A stretch of 64,000 nt of DNA from contig NZ_CP128846.1 in assembly GCF_030388665.1 (NCBI RefSeq), forward strand, positions 8,404,001 through 8,468,000. Reading direction: 5' to 3'. Position 1 is the stretch's first letter; each line of letters opens with the position of its first letter. Shown here in pieces: positions 1-10,867 of the stretch. Below the pieces are notes generated by a model, which was given only the letters and a program-made list of their open reading frames with translations, was not told the DNA's origin and ran no database searches. A program made the translations under genes and the position numbers. Source of the DNA: Streptomyces flavofungini (GTDB lineage Bacteria > Actinomycetota > Actinomycetes > Streptomycetales > Streptomycetaceae).

Positions 1-1
1 A

Positions 2-334
2 CTCGAACGCCGTGGTGCGGTGCGGGGCTACCGCGCCGTGCTCGACCCCGAGGCCGTCGGCCTGACCTTCGAGTCACTGGTCTTCGTCACGATGCGCCAG
101 GAGGACCGGGACACGGTCGCCGCCTTCGAGTCGGCCGTCGCCGACATCCCCCAGGTGGTCCAGGCGCAGCGCCTCTTCGGTGACCCGGACTATCTCCTTC
201 GCATCGTCAGCAAGGACCTGCGGGCCTTCCAGCAGCTGTACGACGAGGAGCTTGCGACGCTGCCCGGGGTGCAGCGCCTCAGCTCGACGCTCGTGATGAA
301 GCACGTGGTGCGCGAGCGGTCGCTGCCGCTGTGA
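2..334 (+). CDS. Lrp/AsnC family regulator, 5' end cut off by window
   Basis: The frame is open to the left edge (it reads LERRGAVRGYRAVLDP from base 2), so the N-terminal helix-turn-helix lies outside the window. What remains is the end of the DNA-binding domain, the linker and the RAM ligand-binding domain: a beta strand (LTFESLVFVTMRQ), a middle that contains VVQAQRLFGDPDYLLRI, and a C-terminal strand (GVQRLSSTLVMKHVV). Lrp proteins sense amino acids or related metabolites and usually control a neighbouring gene, which here would lie upstream, out of view. An internal GTG at 20 is not the true start. Confidence 0.85.
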   Translation, partial: LERRGAVRGYRAVLDPEAVGLTFESLVFVTMRQEDRDTVAAFESAVADIPQVVQAQRLFGDPDYLLRIVSKDLRAFQQLYDEELATLPGVQRLSSTLVMKHVVRERSLPL

Positions 335-385
335 GCCCGCCGGGGGCCCGCTGTGAACTCCGTCTCGCGCGGCCCCATCCGTATG

Positions 386-399
386 TGCAACTAGTTGCA
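386..399. promoter_or_regulatory. Perfect 14-bp palindrome upstream of the flavoenzyme gene
   Basis: TGCAACTAGTTGCA is self-complementary over 14 bases and sits in the 161-bp gap before the oxidoreductase gene, about 97 bp from its start. The downstream PadR gene is the obvious candidate to bind it. The link to PadR is inference; the symmetry is seen directly. Confidence 0.5.
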
Positions 400-408
400 T
401 AAAGCTGA

Positions 409-2526
<2,118 letters not shown>

Positions 2527-2533
2527 GTGACCC

Positions 2534-2570
2534 GGGCGCGCGGCCGGCCGAGCGGGACGGCCGCGCGCCC
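2534..2570 (+). terminator. 13-bp GC hairpin between flavoenzyme and PadR genes
   Basis: GGGCGCGCGGCCG (2534-2546) pairs perfectly with CGGCCGCGCGCCC (2558-2570) across an 11-nt loop. It lies 8 bp after the flavoenzyme stop and could terminate or attenuate readthrough into the PadR gene. There is no U-tract, as is common in Streptomyces. Confidence 0.6.
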
Positions 2571-2594
2571 GCTCACCGTCCCTAGGATGCCGTC

Positions 2595-3152
2595 ATGTCA
2601 CTCCCGCACGCGATCCTCACCGCCCTGCTCGAGAAGCCGTCATCGGGTCTGGAGCTGACGCGCCGGTTCGACAGGTCGATCGGCTACTTCTGGTCCGCCA
2701 CCCACCAGCAGATCTACCGCGAGCTCGGCAGGCTGGAGCGCGACGGGCTCACCCGCGCGCTGCCGTCCGCGCAGGCCACGCGCGGCCAGAAGAAGGAGTA
2801 CGAGGTGCTGCCCGCGGGCCGCGCCGAACTGGCCCGCTGGACGGCCGCGAGCCAGGACCCCAAACCGCTGCGCGACACCCTGCTCCTGCGGCTGCGCGCC
2901 GCCGCCGTCGTCGGCACCGACGGCATCGAGGCGGACCTGCGCCGCCATCTCGCCCTGCACGAGCAGCAGTTGGCCGAGTACGAGGAGATCGAGCGGCGCG
3001 ACTTCCCGCCCGGCAGGGATGCCATCGAGGACCGGCTGCGCCATGTCGTGCTGCGGGCCGGGATCGACCTGGAGACGTTCTGGACGCGGTGGCTCACGCG
3101 CACCCTTGAGGAGCTGACGGAGCCGGAAGGCCGGTCCGGGGCTGCCGACTAG
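2595..3152 (+). CDS. PadR family transcriptional regulator
   Basis: A 185-residue protein with the PadR winged helix at the N-terminus (HAILTALLEKPSSGLELTRR, then ATHQQIYRELGRLERDGL) and a longer C-terminal helical dimerisation region, as in the Vir-like PadR subgroup. PadR proteins usually repress detoxification or efflux genes until a small molecule binds. It follows the flavoenzyme in the same direction, so it probably controls that gene and itself. Its TAG stop interlocks with the stop of the convergent oxidoreductase gene within a CTAG sequence at 3149-3152. Confidence 0.88.
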   Translation: MSLPHAILTALLEKPSSGLELTRRFDRSIGYFWSATHQQIYRELGRLERDGLTRALPSAQATRGQKKEYEVLPAGRAELARWTAASQDPKPLRDTLLLRLRAAAVVGTDGIEADLRRHLALHEQQLAEYEEIERRDFPPGRDAIEDRLRHVVLRAGIDLETFWTRWLTRTLEELTEPEGRSGAAD

Positions 3153-4285
3153 CCGGTCCCGAGCGTGGCCGCCGTCGGGTCCCAGCCGTCCGGGAGCGGG
3201 GGCGGCGGCACGACCTGGGCCGGGAGCGGGGTGAACTCCGCGCGGTCGGCGGAGCGGATGACGGCCGCCATCGTCTGCAGGACGTGCAGGGCGAGGGCAC
3301 CGGACGCCCGGTGGGTGTCGGGCGCGGCGCCGTCCCGCAGGCCGTTTCGGGCCCGGATCGCGCGGGCCATGTCGAGGACCCCGAGCCCCCGCCCGTCCGT
3401 GCGCCCCCGCACCGGGAGCTCCCGCCACTCGCCGTCGCCGTTGGCCCGCACCCGCAGCGGGCCCCGGAACGTGTTCGGGTCGGGCACGGCGAGGGTGCCC
3501 TCCGTGCCGGTGATCTCGAACCGGATCCGGGGGTGGGAACTGTCGAAGCTGAACGTCGAGTTGGCGCTCGCCCCCGACGCGAAGTCGAGGAGCGCGCACA
3601 CGTGCGTCGGCACGTCGACCGGGAACGCCTGCCCGGCCTTCGGTCCCGAGCCGACCGTGCGCTGCGCCCGGGCCCGCCCCGCCGTCGCCGCCACGCGCTC
3701 CACGGCGCCGAAGAGCGCCACCAGTGCCGTCAGATAGTAGGGACCGAGGTCGAACAGGGGCCCCGCGCCCGGCTGGTAGAAGAACGCCGGGTCCGGGTGC
3801 CAGCCCTCCGGGCCGAGGCTCTGCACCGCGGTCGTCGCCGCGACGGGCGTGCCGATGTGCCCCGCCCGGACGGCCCGCAGCGCCGACTGCAGCCCCGCGC
3901 CCAGGAACGTGTCGGGCGCGCCGCCGAGCAGCAGCCCCCGCTCGGACGCCTCGGCGAGCAGCTTCTCGGCGTCGGCGGGCGCCGGCGTGAGCGGCTTCTC
4001 GCCGTACACGTGCTTGCCCGCCCGCAGCGCCGCGGCCGCGACCTGCGCGTGGGCGGCGGGCACGGTGAGGTTCACGATCAGCTCGACGTCCGGCTCGTCG
4101 AGGACGGTGGGCAGATCGCCCGCGAGCGGTATGCCGTGGGTGCGGGCCGCGGCGGCCGCGCGCTCCGGCAGGATGTCCGCGACGGCCACGAGCCGGATGT
4201 CCGGGAAGGTGGCGAGGGTGCGCAGGTACTCGGCGCTGATGACGCCCGCGCCGACGACGGCGACGCCGACCGGGCCCGTGCTCAC
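3149..4285 (-). CDS. Gfo/Idh/MocA family oxidoreductase
   Basis: Translation starting at the GTG at 4285 gives 378 residues. The N-terminal Rossmann fold carries VGVAVVGAGVISAEYL for NAD(P) binding, followed by the family EKPLTP motif around residue 100 and a C-terminal alpha/beta dehydrogenase domain. These enzymes oxidise or reduce sugars and inositols. The frame runs further upstream, but the GTG overlaps the stop of the isomerase gene (GTGA, 4282-4285), so the two genes are translationally coupled and probably act in one carbohydrate pathway. The substrate cannot be read from sequence. Confidence 0.88.
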   Translation of the reverse strand: MSTGPVGVAVVGAGVISAEYLRTLATFPDIRLVAVADILPERAAAAARTHGIPLAGDLPTVLDEPDVELIVNLTVPAAHAQVAAAALRAGKHVYGEKPLTPAPADAEKLLAEASERGLLLGGAPDTFLGAGLQSALRAVRAGHIGTPVAATTAVQSLGPEGWHPDPAFFYQPGAGPLFDLGPYYLTALVALFGAVERVAATAGRARAQRTVGSGPKAGQAFPVDVPTHVCALLDFASGASANSTFSFDSSHPRIRFEITGTEGTLAVPDPNTFRGPLRVRANGDGEWRELPVRGRTDGRGLGVLDMARAIRARNGLRDGAAPDTHRASGALALHVLQTMAAVIRSADRAEFTPLPAQVVPPPPLPDGWDPTAATLGTG

Positions 4286-5034
4286 ACGGCCTCCAGGGCG
4301 CTGACGTACGTGCGGCTCGCGGCGAGTTCCCCGAGCAGGTCGCCCGCGCAGGCGTCGAACTCGACGACGCGCCAGGCGTCCGGCGCCGCGGCCAGGACCT
4401 CCGGCACCGGCATGGTGCCGCCGCCGACCGCGACGTTCGGGTCGTCCTTCGTGCCGGGGCCGTCCTTCAGGTGCAGGGCCTGCACGCGGTCGCCGAGGCG
4501 GGTGAGCAGCGCGGGGACGTCCGCGCCCGCGACCGCCGCCCAGTACGTGTCGACCTCCAGGAACACCTCCGGGGCCAGGAGTTCGGCGAGGACCTCCAGG
4601 GCGGGGCGCCCGCCGTGGCTCGCCAGCCGCGGCTCCACCTCCCACCAGTGGTTGTGGTAGCCGAGCCGCAGCCCGTGCCGGGCCGCCTCCCGCGCGAGGC
4701 CGCCGAGGCGGTCGGCGACGCGGGCCAGGCCGTCGTACGTCGTGAAGTCCTCGTGCGGGAACCCGGCGGGGACGATCGCCAGCGGTGTGCCGAGCGTCGC
4801 CACCGCCTCCAGGACGGGGCCGGGTTCGCCGGTGAGGAGCTGCGCGGCGTGCGCGCCGGACACGGTGAGGCCGAGCTCGTCGGCGAGGCGGCGCAGCCCG
4901 GCCGCGTCGTCGGTGACGTCGTACGCCTCCACCGCGCCGTATCCCATCTCCGCCAGTCGGCCCAGGGTCCCCGCGCGGTCGGCGGCGAACTCCTCGCGCA
5001 CGGAGTAGAGCTGAACGCTGAGCGGTCGTGGCAT
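4282..5034 (-). CDS. Sugar phosphate isomerase/epimerase (xylose isomerase-like TIM barrel)
   Basis: A 250-residue protein with the AP endonuclease 2/xylose isomerase-like barrel: it begins LSVQLYSVREEF and has metal-ligand-rich strands GLRLGYHNHWWEVEP, VFLEVDTYWAAVAGAD and VQALHLKDGPG. Such proteins isomerise or epimerise sugars and often sit next to Gfo/Idh/MocA dehydrogenases, as here, where the stop codon overlaps the partner's start. It is probably the first gene of a two-gene sugar or inositol catabolic operon. Confidence 0.88.
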   Translation of the reverse strand: MPRPLSVQLYSVREEFAADRAGTLGRLAEMGYGAVEAYDVTDDAAGLRRLADELGLTVSGAHAAQLLTGEPGPVLEAVATLGTPLAIVPAGFPHEDFTTYDGLARVADRLGGLAREAARHGLRLGYHNHWWEVEPRLASHGGRPALEVLAELLAPEVFLEVDTYWAAVAGADVPALLTRLGDRVQALHLKDGPGTKDDPNVAVGGGTMPVPEVLAAAPDAWRVVEFDACAGDLLGELAASRTYVSALEAV

Positions 5035-5087
5035 GGAGGTCCCTCCCCGTCGGCGGCTGGGAGGACCGTAAGGCGCGGGCGTCGCGT

Positions 5088-6083
5088 CTACAAGGGTGCC
5101 TGCCGTCCGCCGACCCCGTAGGTCAGGGCGAGCGCGCCGATCGTGGCGGCCATGGCCCGGCGCAGTTCGGGCGGGGCCACGACCTCGACGTCGACGCCGA
5201 GCCGGAGCAGTTCGCCGCAGGCGTGGGCGGTGCTCTCGGTCGGGATGACGGCCTCGACCCAGCCGTCGTCGCCGACGGGGGTGGCGGTGGTGTCGACGGC
5301 CCGCGCCACGTCCGGCGGGACGTTGTCGGGCAGGCGGCGGCGGCCGCGCGGGGACAGGCGGACGGTGGCGGTGCCGGTGTGGCGGCGGCTGTGGAAGTCC
5401 TCCAGGTAGGAAGCCCAGTACGCGCCCAGGTCGAAGTCCCGCGGCCGGTCGAAGCGCTCGTCGGTGAGGGTGGCGTCGAGGACCTGGGTGACGCGGTAGG
5501 TCGCGGTCCGGCTCTCCGACGCCGCCACGAGGTACCAGGTGCCGGACTTGAGCACGAGGCCGTAGGGGCGCAGGCGGCGGCTTCCCTCCTGCGGGGCGCG
5601 CCAGCGGCGGTAGCGCACATCCACCGCGTGCCGGGCGAGCACCGCGTCGACGAACAGGGGGAGGTGGGGCGTCTCCTCGGGCTCCCGGTACCAGCCGGGG
5701 GCGTCCACGTGGAACACCGCCGCGGTCCGCGCCGCCTCCTCGCGCGGCCCCGCCGGCAGCGCGGCGAGCAGCTTCAGACGCGCTGCCGTCACCTCCGCCG
5801 CGAGGCCCAACTCGGCGGCGGGGCCCGGCAGTCCGGCGAAGAACAGTGCCCGCGCCTCGCCCTCGCTCAGCCCGGTGAGGCGGGTGCGATAGCCGTCGAG
5901 CAGCTGATAGCCGCCGCCGCGGCCCGGCTCCGCGTAGACCGGGACCCCGGCCTCCTGCAGCCGCGCCACATCGCGGTAGGCGGTCCGCACGGACACCCCC
6001 AGCTCCTCGGCGATGCCCCGCGCGGACACCCGGCCACGGGACTGGAGCAACAGCAGCAGCGACAGCAGACGACCGGCGGACAT
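5088..6083 (-). CDS. HTH/WYL-domain (YafY-type) transcriptional regulator
   Basis: From the ATG at 6083 this is a 331-residue protein: an N-terminal DeoR-like helix-turn-helix (RGIAEELGVSVRTAYRDVAR), then a WYL domain (SGTWYLVAASES) and a WCX-like C-terminal segment. WYL domains sense ligands, often nucleic acids or nucleotides. A GTG at 6122 would add 13 residues before the conserved start and looks less likely. It is divergent from the NIPSNAP gene across about 105 bp, the usual layout for a local regulator and its target. Confidence 0.85.
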   Translation of the reverse strand: MSAGRLLSLLLLLQSRGRVSARGIAEELGVSVRTAYRDVARLQEAGVPVYAEPGRGGGYQLLDGYRTRLTGLSEGEARALFFAGLPGPAAELGLAAEVTAARLKLLAALPAGPREEAARTAAVFHVDAPGWYREPEETPHLPLFVDAVLARHAVDVRYRRWRAPQEGSRRLRPYGLVLKSGTWYLVAASESRTATYRVTQVLDATLTDERFDRPRDFDLGAYWASYLEDFHSRRHTGTATVRLSPRGRRRLPDNVPPDVARAVDTTATPVGDDGWVEAVIPTESTAHACGELLRLGVDVEVVAPPELRRAMAATIGALALTYGVGGRQAPL

Positions 6084-6188
6084 GGACACATTCTGCGCGG
6101 AAACACTGACAGCCCCTGGCACGCGTCCTGCCTACGGTCGACGAAAGCGCGCCGAAGTCGAGGAACGCGCACCGAACAGGAGCCCGCC

Positions 6189-7016
6189 GTGCCGCCTCTG
6201 GACCCCGACCTCACCGATGTCACTGCCCTGACCGGGCCCACCGGACCCACTCGCCACGTCGACCCCCTTGATCTCGTCGATCTCGGGGTTTCCCCCGTGC
6301 GTCCCGCCGTGGTCGAGCTGCGCCAGTACACGCTGCGGCCCGGTCGATGTGACGAGCTCATCGAGCTGTTCGACCGGGAGTTCGTCGAGACCCAGGAGGC
6401 GACCGGGATGGTCGTGCTCGGCCAGTTCAGGGACCTCGACGACCCGGACCGCTTCGTCTGGCTGCGCGGGTTCCCCGACATGACGGCACGGCAGCACGCC
6501 CTCGCGGCGTTCTACGGCGGCCCGGTCTGGGCCGAGCACGGGCCCCGGGCCAACACCACCATGGCCGACTCCGACGACGTCCTGCTGCTGCGTCCGGCGT
6601 CGGCGGAGCACGGACTCGGCGTCTCTCCTGCCGAGCGACCGTGCGACGGCGCGCCCGCGCCGGACCGGCTCGTGTCCGCCACGGTGTGGTCCTTCCCGCC
6701 GGGACGGTCCGAGGGCGTCGCGCTGATCCAGGACGGACTGCTTCCCGTCCTTCGCGAGACGGGCCCGGCGCCGCTCGCCGTCCTCACCACCGAGACGGCA
6801 CCCAACACCTTCACCCGGCTGCCGGTCCGCACCGGCGAGAACGTCACCGTCGTCCTCACCTCCTACCCGGACGAGGCCGCCCGGCGCCGACACGCCGCCG
6901 AGGTGCAGGCGCACCCCCTGGCCAGGGACGAGATCCTGCCCGGAATCGAGCGGGAGCGGACAGGCGCCCCGCGCGTGCTCAGGCTCGCGCCCACCGGCCG
7001 CTCACTCGTCCGCTGA
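6189..7016 (+). CDS. NIPSNAP family protein
   Basis: A 275-residue protein from a GTG with an AGGAG site. The NIPSNAP ferredoxin-like fold is seen at VVELRQYTLRPGRCDELIEL (about 40-60) through FRDLDDPDRFVWLRGFPDM; a second, degenerate copy follows residue 155 (ATVWSFPPGRSEGVALIQDG). The biochemical role of bacterial NIPSNAP proteins is not established. It is probably regulated by the divergent WYL protein. A loose promoter (CTGACA at 6106-6111 with a TAC-rich -10 near 6130-6136) lies in the shared gap. Confidence 0.82.
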   Translation: MPPLDPDLTDVTALTGPTGPTRHVDPLDLVDLGVSPVRPAVVELRQYTLRPGRCDELIELFDREFVETQEATGMVVLGQFRDLDDPDRFVWLRGFPDMTARQHALAAFYGGPVWAEHGPRANTTMADSDDVLLLRPASAEHGLGVSPAERPCDGAPAPDRLVSATVWSFPPGRSEGVALIQDGLLPVLRETGPAPLAVLTTETAPNTFTRLPVRTGENVTVVLTSYPDEAARRRHAAEVQAHPLARDEILPGIERERTGAPRVLRLAPTGRSLVR

Positions 7017-7157
7017 CGTCGGTCCTCAGCAGTTCCTCGGCGCCGCCGTCGAGGAGCCGGGCCATCTCGGCCGACCGGGGAACACGGTCTGCTCGTAGCC
7101 GTGGACCGCGGTCCGCGTCGGCGCCGGTCCGGACGCCTGCTGCTCCGGGGCGCGCGG

Positions 7158-7706
7158 TCAGGAACGGGTCAGCTCCGTGGCGCCGAAGGACACGTCGAAG
7201 CGGTCGCACCAGATGGTGACGCTGCGGTAGTCGTCCAGGTCGACGTCGGCGGGCAGCGGGTAGTTCTGGTCGCCCTTGTTGCCCTTGAGTTCGCCCAGGC
7301 TGACGTGCTTGCCGTCGTCGAAGACGTGCCAGCCGTCCTTGCCGGGCTTCACTTCCGCGTCGCTGAGCCAGACCCGCAGGGCGGGCCCGTTGCTCGTCCT
7401 GAGGTCCGTCAGGCGCAGGACGCGGGTGCCGTCCGCGAGGCGCAGGATCCGGACCGAGCCGCTGGTCCCGTGCTCGTGGCTGATCAGCTTGCCGGTGGCC
7501 AGCTCCTTCGGCCCGGCGTCCGCGCCGTCCCCGGCGGCTCCCGGGGAGGGCGCGGCCGCCGCGACGGGGAAGGGGTCCCGTACGGTCTCGTCCACCCACA
7601 GCTTCCACGGCTGGAACCAGTACAGGCCCACACCCGCGAGCACCACGCCCGTGAACAGCGCCGTGACGAACCATGGCTTGCCGAGTGTGCGCCGTACGCG
7701 TCCCAT
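7158..7706 (-). CDS. DM13 domain membrane-anchored protein
   Basis: A 182-residue protein with a basic N-terminus, one transmembrane helix (WFVTALFTGVVLAGVGLYWF, 12-31), a proline-alanine linker and a C-terminal DM13 domain ending in DDYRSVTIWCDRFDVSFG, which keeps the conserved W-C pair. DM13 domains are proposed to be extracytoplasmic redox modules. Start is supported by GGAGGT upstream. The 141-bp gap between this gene and the convergent NIPSNAP gene has no further gene. Confidence 0.85.
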   Translation of the reverse strand: MGRVRRTLGKPWFVTALFTGVVLAGVGLYWFQPWKLWVDETVRDPFPVAAAAPSPGAAGDGADAGPKELATGKLISHEHGTSGSVRILRLADGTRVLRLTDLRTSNGPALRVWLSDAEVKPGKDGWHVFDDGKHVSLGELKGNKGDQNYPLPADVDLDDYRSVTIWCDRFDVSFGATELTRS

Positions 7707-7844
7707 GTCGTACCTCCGTGAGGGATCGAGGAGTGGTGATTCTGTTCCTGTACGACGTCGGAGGCGGGCTCGGAACTCCCGGAATCAGATGACGAAAGTC
7801 TTACGCGGCGGCCTCGCGGGGCCGCCGGCGCGGTCCTGGACTGC

Positions 7845-8789
7845 CTAGGCGGGAAGCGCTCCCGTGGTGGCGGTGGCCGTCTCGTGCGGGGCGATGCGGC
7901 GCAGCAGGAAGCCCGCGGCCAGGGCCATGACGAACATCTCCACCGCGTACACCGCCGAGGGGATGGCCATGCGGGTGCTGTCGAGGAGGGAGGGGCTGAG
8001 GGCGATCGCCATCGACAGCGTCGTGTTGTGCATGCCGATCTCGAAGCAGGTGGCGACGGACTGCCGGTGGTCACCGCGGGCGAGGCGCGTCGCCCCGTAC
8101 CCGATGGTGAGGGAGATCGCGGCGAAGAGGAAGGCGACGAGGCCGACGTCGGCGAGATAGCCGAGCACGTTCTCCCGCTCGGAGACCACCGCCGCGATGA
8201 TGACCGCGACGAGCGCGCCCACCGCCGTCACCTTGACCGCCTGCGTGGAGCGCTCCGCGAAGTCCGGACGGCGCTGCCGGACCAGCATGCCCGCCGCGAC
8301 CGGCACGAGGACGACGAGGAAGACCTGGAGGGTCTTCTCGAAGCGCAGCCCCAGCGCCTCGTCCGTGCCGGACATGAAATGGTCGAGGGAGAGGTTCACG
8401 ACGAGCGGCAGCGTGAAGACGGCGATCACCGAATTGATGGCGGTGAGCGTGACGTTGAGGGCGACGTCACCGCCGAAGAGGTGGCTGAAGATGTTGGCCA
8501 TGGTGCCGCCGGGGGAGGCCGCGAGCAGCATCATGCCGACGGCGAGCGCCGGGCTCAGGTCGAAGGCGAGGACCAGGCCGAGACAGGCGGCGGGCAGCAG
8601 GACCAACTGGCAGCACAGCGCGACGGCCACGGGCCGGGGATGCGCGGTGACCCGGCGGAAGTCGGCCACGGTCAGGCCGAGTCCGAGGCCGAACATGATG
8701 ACGGCGAGGACGGCGGGCAGCAGGAACGTGGTCAGGGACGAGTCCACAGGGACAGGCTCCAGCAGCCTGATGGGAATGTCCATGACCAT
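7845..8789 (-). CDS. Bile acid:sodium symporter (BASS) family transporter
   Basis: About 314 residues and nine or ten predicted membrane helices. The family signature is clear: LLAASPGGTMANIFSHLFGG (near 90-110) followed by ALNVTLTAINSVIAVFTLP. BASS proteins use a sodium gradient to import organic anions; bacterial substrates vary. Two ATGs (8789 and 8783) are possible and neither has a strong ribosome site. It is separated from the DM13 gene by 138 bp. Confidence 0.85.
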   Translation of the reverse strand: MVMDIPIRLLEPVPVDSSLTTFLLPAVLAVIMFGLGLGLTVADFRRVTAHPRPVAVALCCQLVLLPAACLGLVLAFDLSPALAVGMMLLAASPGGTMANIFSHLFGGDVALNVTLTAINSVIAVFTLPLVVNLSLDHFMSGTDEALGLRFEKTLQVFLVVLVPVAAGMLVRQRRPDFAERSTQAVKVTAVGALVAVIIAAVVSERENVLGYLADVGLVAFLFAAISLTIGYGATRLARGDHRQSVATCFEIGMHNTTLSMAIALSPSLLDSTRMAIPSAVYAVEMFVMALAAGFLLRRIAPHETATATTGALPA

Positions 8790-9045
8790 GCAGCGGACGC
8801 CCCTCGACCGGTTCCCGCGCGCGGCACGTCAGGGACGGTCCGCGCGGCCCGCCCCGGACGCGCGCGGGCCCGGGCCCGGAACCGGCGGGGAGCACCGGGA
8901 CCGGGCACGGGCCGTTCGGCGGCCGGGGACGAACCCGGCCGGGGTGAGGGCCGAGGAGCTCCCGGCCGACGTGATGGCCGGGGGTGAACCCGGCCGCAGC
9001 GGTGGCCGAGAAGCACTCGGCCGGAGTGCCGGAGCGGGGACGGGC

Positions 9046-9549
9046 TCAGAAGTGACGGTGCACCGTGCGGCGCCGGAAGAACCAGACGCCGCCCGTCACC
9101 CCCGCGGCCACCAGGGCCCCGCCCGCGACCAGCGTGATCGTGCCGTAGTCCTCGACCGCGCCGCCGATGCCACCGCGCACACCGCGCGCGGGTGCCGTCG
9201 TCGACGAGGTCGTCGCGGACGTGCCGACCGTGACCGACTGCGAACCCGCCGCCGAACCGTCCTGACAGATCACCGCCACCGTATGGGTGCCGGGACTGAC
9301 ATCGGTCCACGAGGCGCTGCCGCCCGACAGCTGGGTCTGCCGCCCCGAGGCGAAGCTGGCGTTGCCGCCGCTCATCAGCGCGGCCTTGCCGCCGTTGGGA
9401 CAGGCAGTCGTGGTGACCTGCACGGTCGTCCCGGTGACGGTCACGTTGATCCCCGGTCCCGCGACCGCCGAGGGGGCGGTCAGTGCCAGCGGGACTGCGA
9501 TGGCGGCGACGGCCAGTCCGGAGCGGAGCGATATCTGAGTAGTACGCAT
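9046..9549 (-). CDS. Secreted protein with C-terminal membrane anchor
   Basis: A 167-residue protein from the ATG at 9549, which has a GGAGGG site. It has an N-terminal signal peptide (ISLRSGLAVAAIAVPLALTA), a threonine/valine-rich beta domain with two cysteines (TTACPNGG and VAVICQDG), and a C-terminal helix followed by FFRRRTVHRHF. This sorts like a wall- or membrane-anchored surface protein, but there is no LPXTG motif. Function unknown. Confidence 0.75.
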   Translation of the reverse strand: MRTTQISLRSGLAVAAIAVPLALTAPSAVAGPGINVTVTGTTVQVTTTACPNGGKAALMSGGNASFASGRQTQLSGGSASWTDVSPGTHTVAVICQDGSAAGSQSVTVGTSATTSSTTAPARGVRGGIGGAVEDYGTITLVAGGALVAAGVTGGVWFFRRRTVHRHF

Positions 9550-9790
9550 GCGTCTGCCCTCCGGTGGCACGGTTGGCGGTACGTCCCGTGCGCCGCCTGA
9601 ATTGGGAAGCGTCCGTGCTACCTGACGACGAGCCAACGCGCCGTCGGCCCGTCCCGCATGCGGGCTGCCCCCGGGCAGGTGACGGAGTCCATCGTCCGGC
9701 GCAGAGCTGACCGCCCTTCAGGGCCGTGCCCGGCGCGGCATCGCTGACCCGGCGTCACCCGGGCCGGGGCGACAGGCCGTGGTGCGCGGG

Positions 9791-10732
9791 TCACCACGAA
9801 GGGCCCGCCCGCAGCATCCGGTCCCGGACGAGCAGCACATGCGGATTGGCCGAGGCGCCGGGCCGCTGCGCGAGATAGCCCGTGTTGATCGGCGGGTCAT
9901 CGGGAAGCAGCAGCGGCACCAGGGCGCCCGAGTCCAGCGCGTCCAGGCACAGATAGCGCGGCAGGACGGTGATGCCCGCCCCGGCCGCCACCGCCGAGAG
10001 CACCCCGCGCAGGTCCGGCACGGTGATCGCGGGCTGCTCGGTCAGGCGCTCGCCGAAGACGTGCCACCAGTACCTGCGGGCGATGGGCAGGTCGTCGGCG
10101 TACGCGACGATCGGCACCCCGCGCAGTGCGGCGGCGCCCTCGGCGGCGACCCGGCGCGGGCCGATGCGCTCCGCCCACTCCGGCGAGGCGACGAGCACGA
10201 ACTCCTCGTCCGCGAGCGGCACCGCGCTGAACGTCCGTCCGCGCAGCCGCAGCGTGGAGATCACCAGGTCGAAGCGGCCGCCGCGGAGCCCGTCGAGGAG
10301 CTCGTCGGTGAGGCCCGTGGTGACCCGCAGCCGCACCCCTTGGCCGGTGAGCGGCGCGAGCGCGGGCAGGACGCGGGCGCACAGCAGCTCGGCCGGTCCC
10401 GCGAGGTGCACCGGGTCCGGGCGCTTCTCGGCCGCGAGGGGGCCTCGTTCGGCCACGGCGGCGAGCGCGTCGATCGGGGCCGCCACCTGGGTGGCCAGCT
10501 CGTCGGCGACGGACGTCGGGACGGCACCGCGCGGCCGTCGCTCGAACAGCTCCCGGCCCAGCTGCTGCTCCAGGGAGCGGATCTGCGTCGTCACCGTCGG
10601 CTGCGACAGGCCGAGCACCCGTGCGGCGGCCGTGAAGGAGCCGGAGCGGTGCACGGCGAGGAAGGTGCGCAGCAGGGACAGGTCCAGCGGCGCCCGCGCC
10701 GAGCTCGCGCCATTGGAATCTCTATGGGGCAT
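9791..10732 (-). CDS. LysR family transcriptional regulator
   Basis: A 313-residue protein with an N-terminal winged helix (SLLRTFLAVHRSGSFTAAAR, then VLGLSQPTVTTQIRSLEQQL) and a periplasmic-binding-protein-like effector domain. It is divergent from the DJ-1/PfpI gene, the classic LysR layout. A LysR-type box overlaps its own first codons (MPHRDSNG), so autoregulation is likely. Confidence 0.9.
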   Translation of the reverse strand: MPHRDSNGASSARAPLDLSLLRTFLAVHRSGSFTAAARVLGLSQPTVTTQIRSLEQQLGRELFERRPRGAVPTSVADELATQVAAPIDALAAVAERGPLAAEKRPDPVHLAGPAELLCARVLPALAPLTGQGVRLRVTTGLTDELLDGLRGGRFDLVISTLRLRGRTFSAVPLADEEFVLVASPEWAERIGPRRVAAEGAAALRGVPIVAYADDLPIARRYWWHVFGERLTEQPAITVPDLRGVLSAVAAGAGITVLPRYLCLDALDSGALVPLLLPDDPPINTGYLAQRPGASANPHVLLVRDRMLRAGPSW

Positions 10733-10760
10733 ACCGGAGATCCTATTGGAACTCTATGGA
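10711..10760. promoter_or_regulatory. Two direct LysR-type boxes in the divergent promoter
   Basis: CATTGGAATCTCTATGG (10711-10727) and TATTGGAACTCTATGGA (10744-10760) are near-identical direct copies 33 bp apart, about three helical turns. Each contains a T-N11-A LysR core on the minus strand (TAGAGTTCCAA type). One copy covers the LysR start codon region, the other the promoter of the DJ-1/PfpI operon. Confidence 0.6.
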
Positions 10761-10867
10761 TCGGCGGCCTACCGTCGAAGGACCGGCGACCTGACGTTCT
10801 GCGTACGGAATGTCAGTGCGTCACACGGGACAAGGCACGAGACGAGACACGAGACGAGGAGAGGCCC

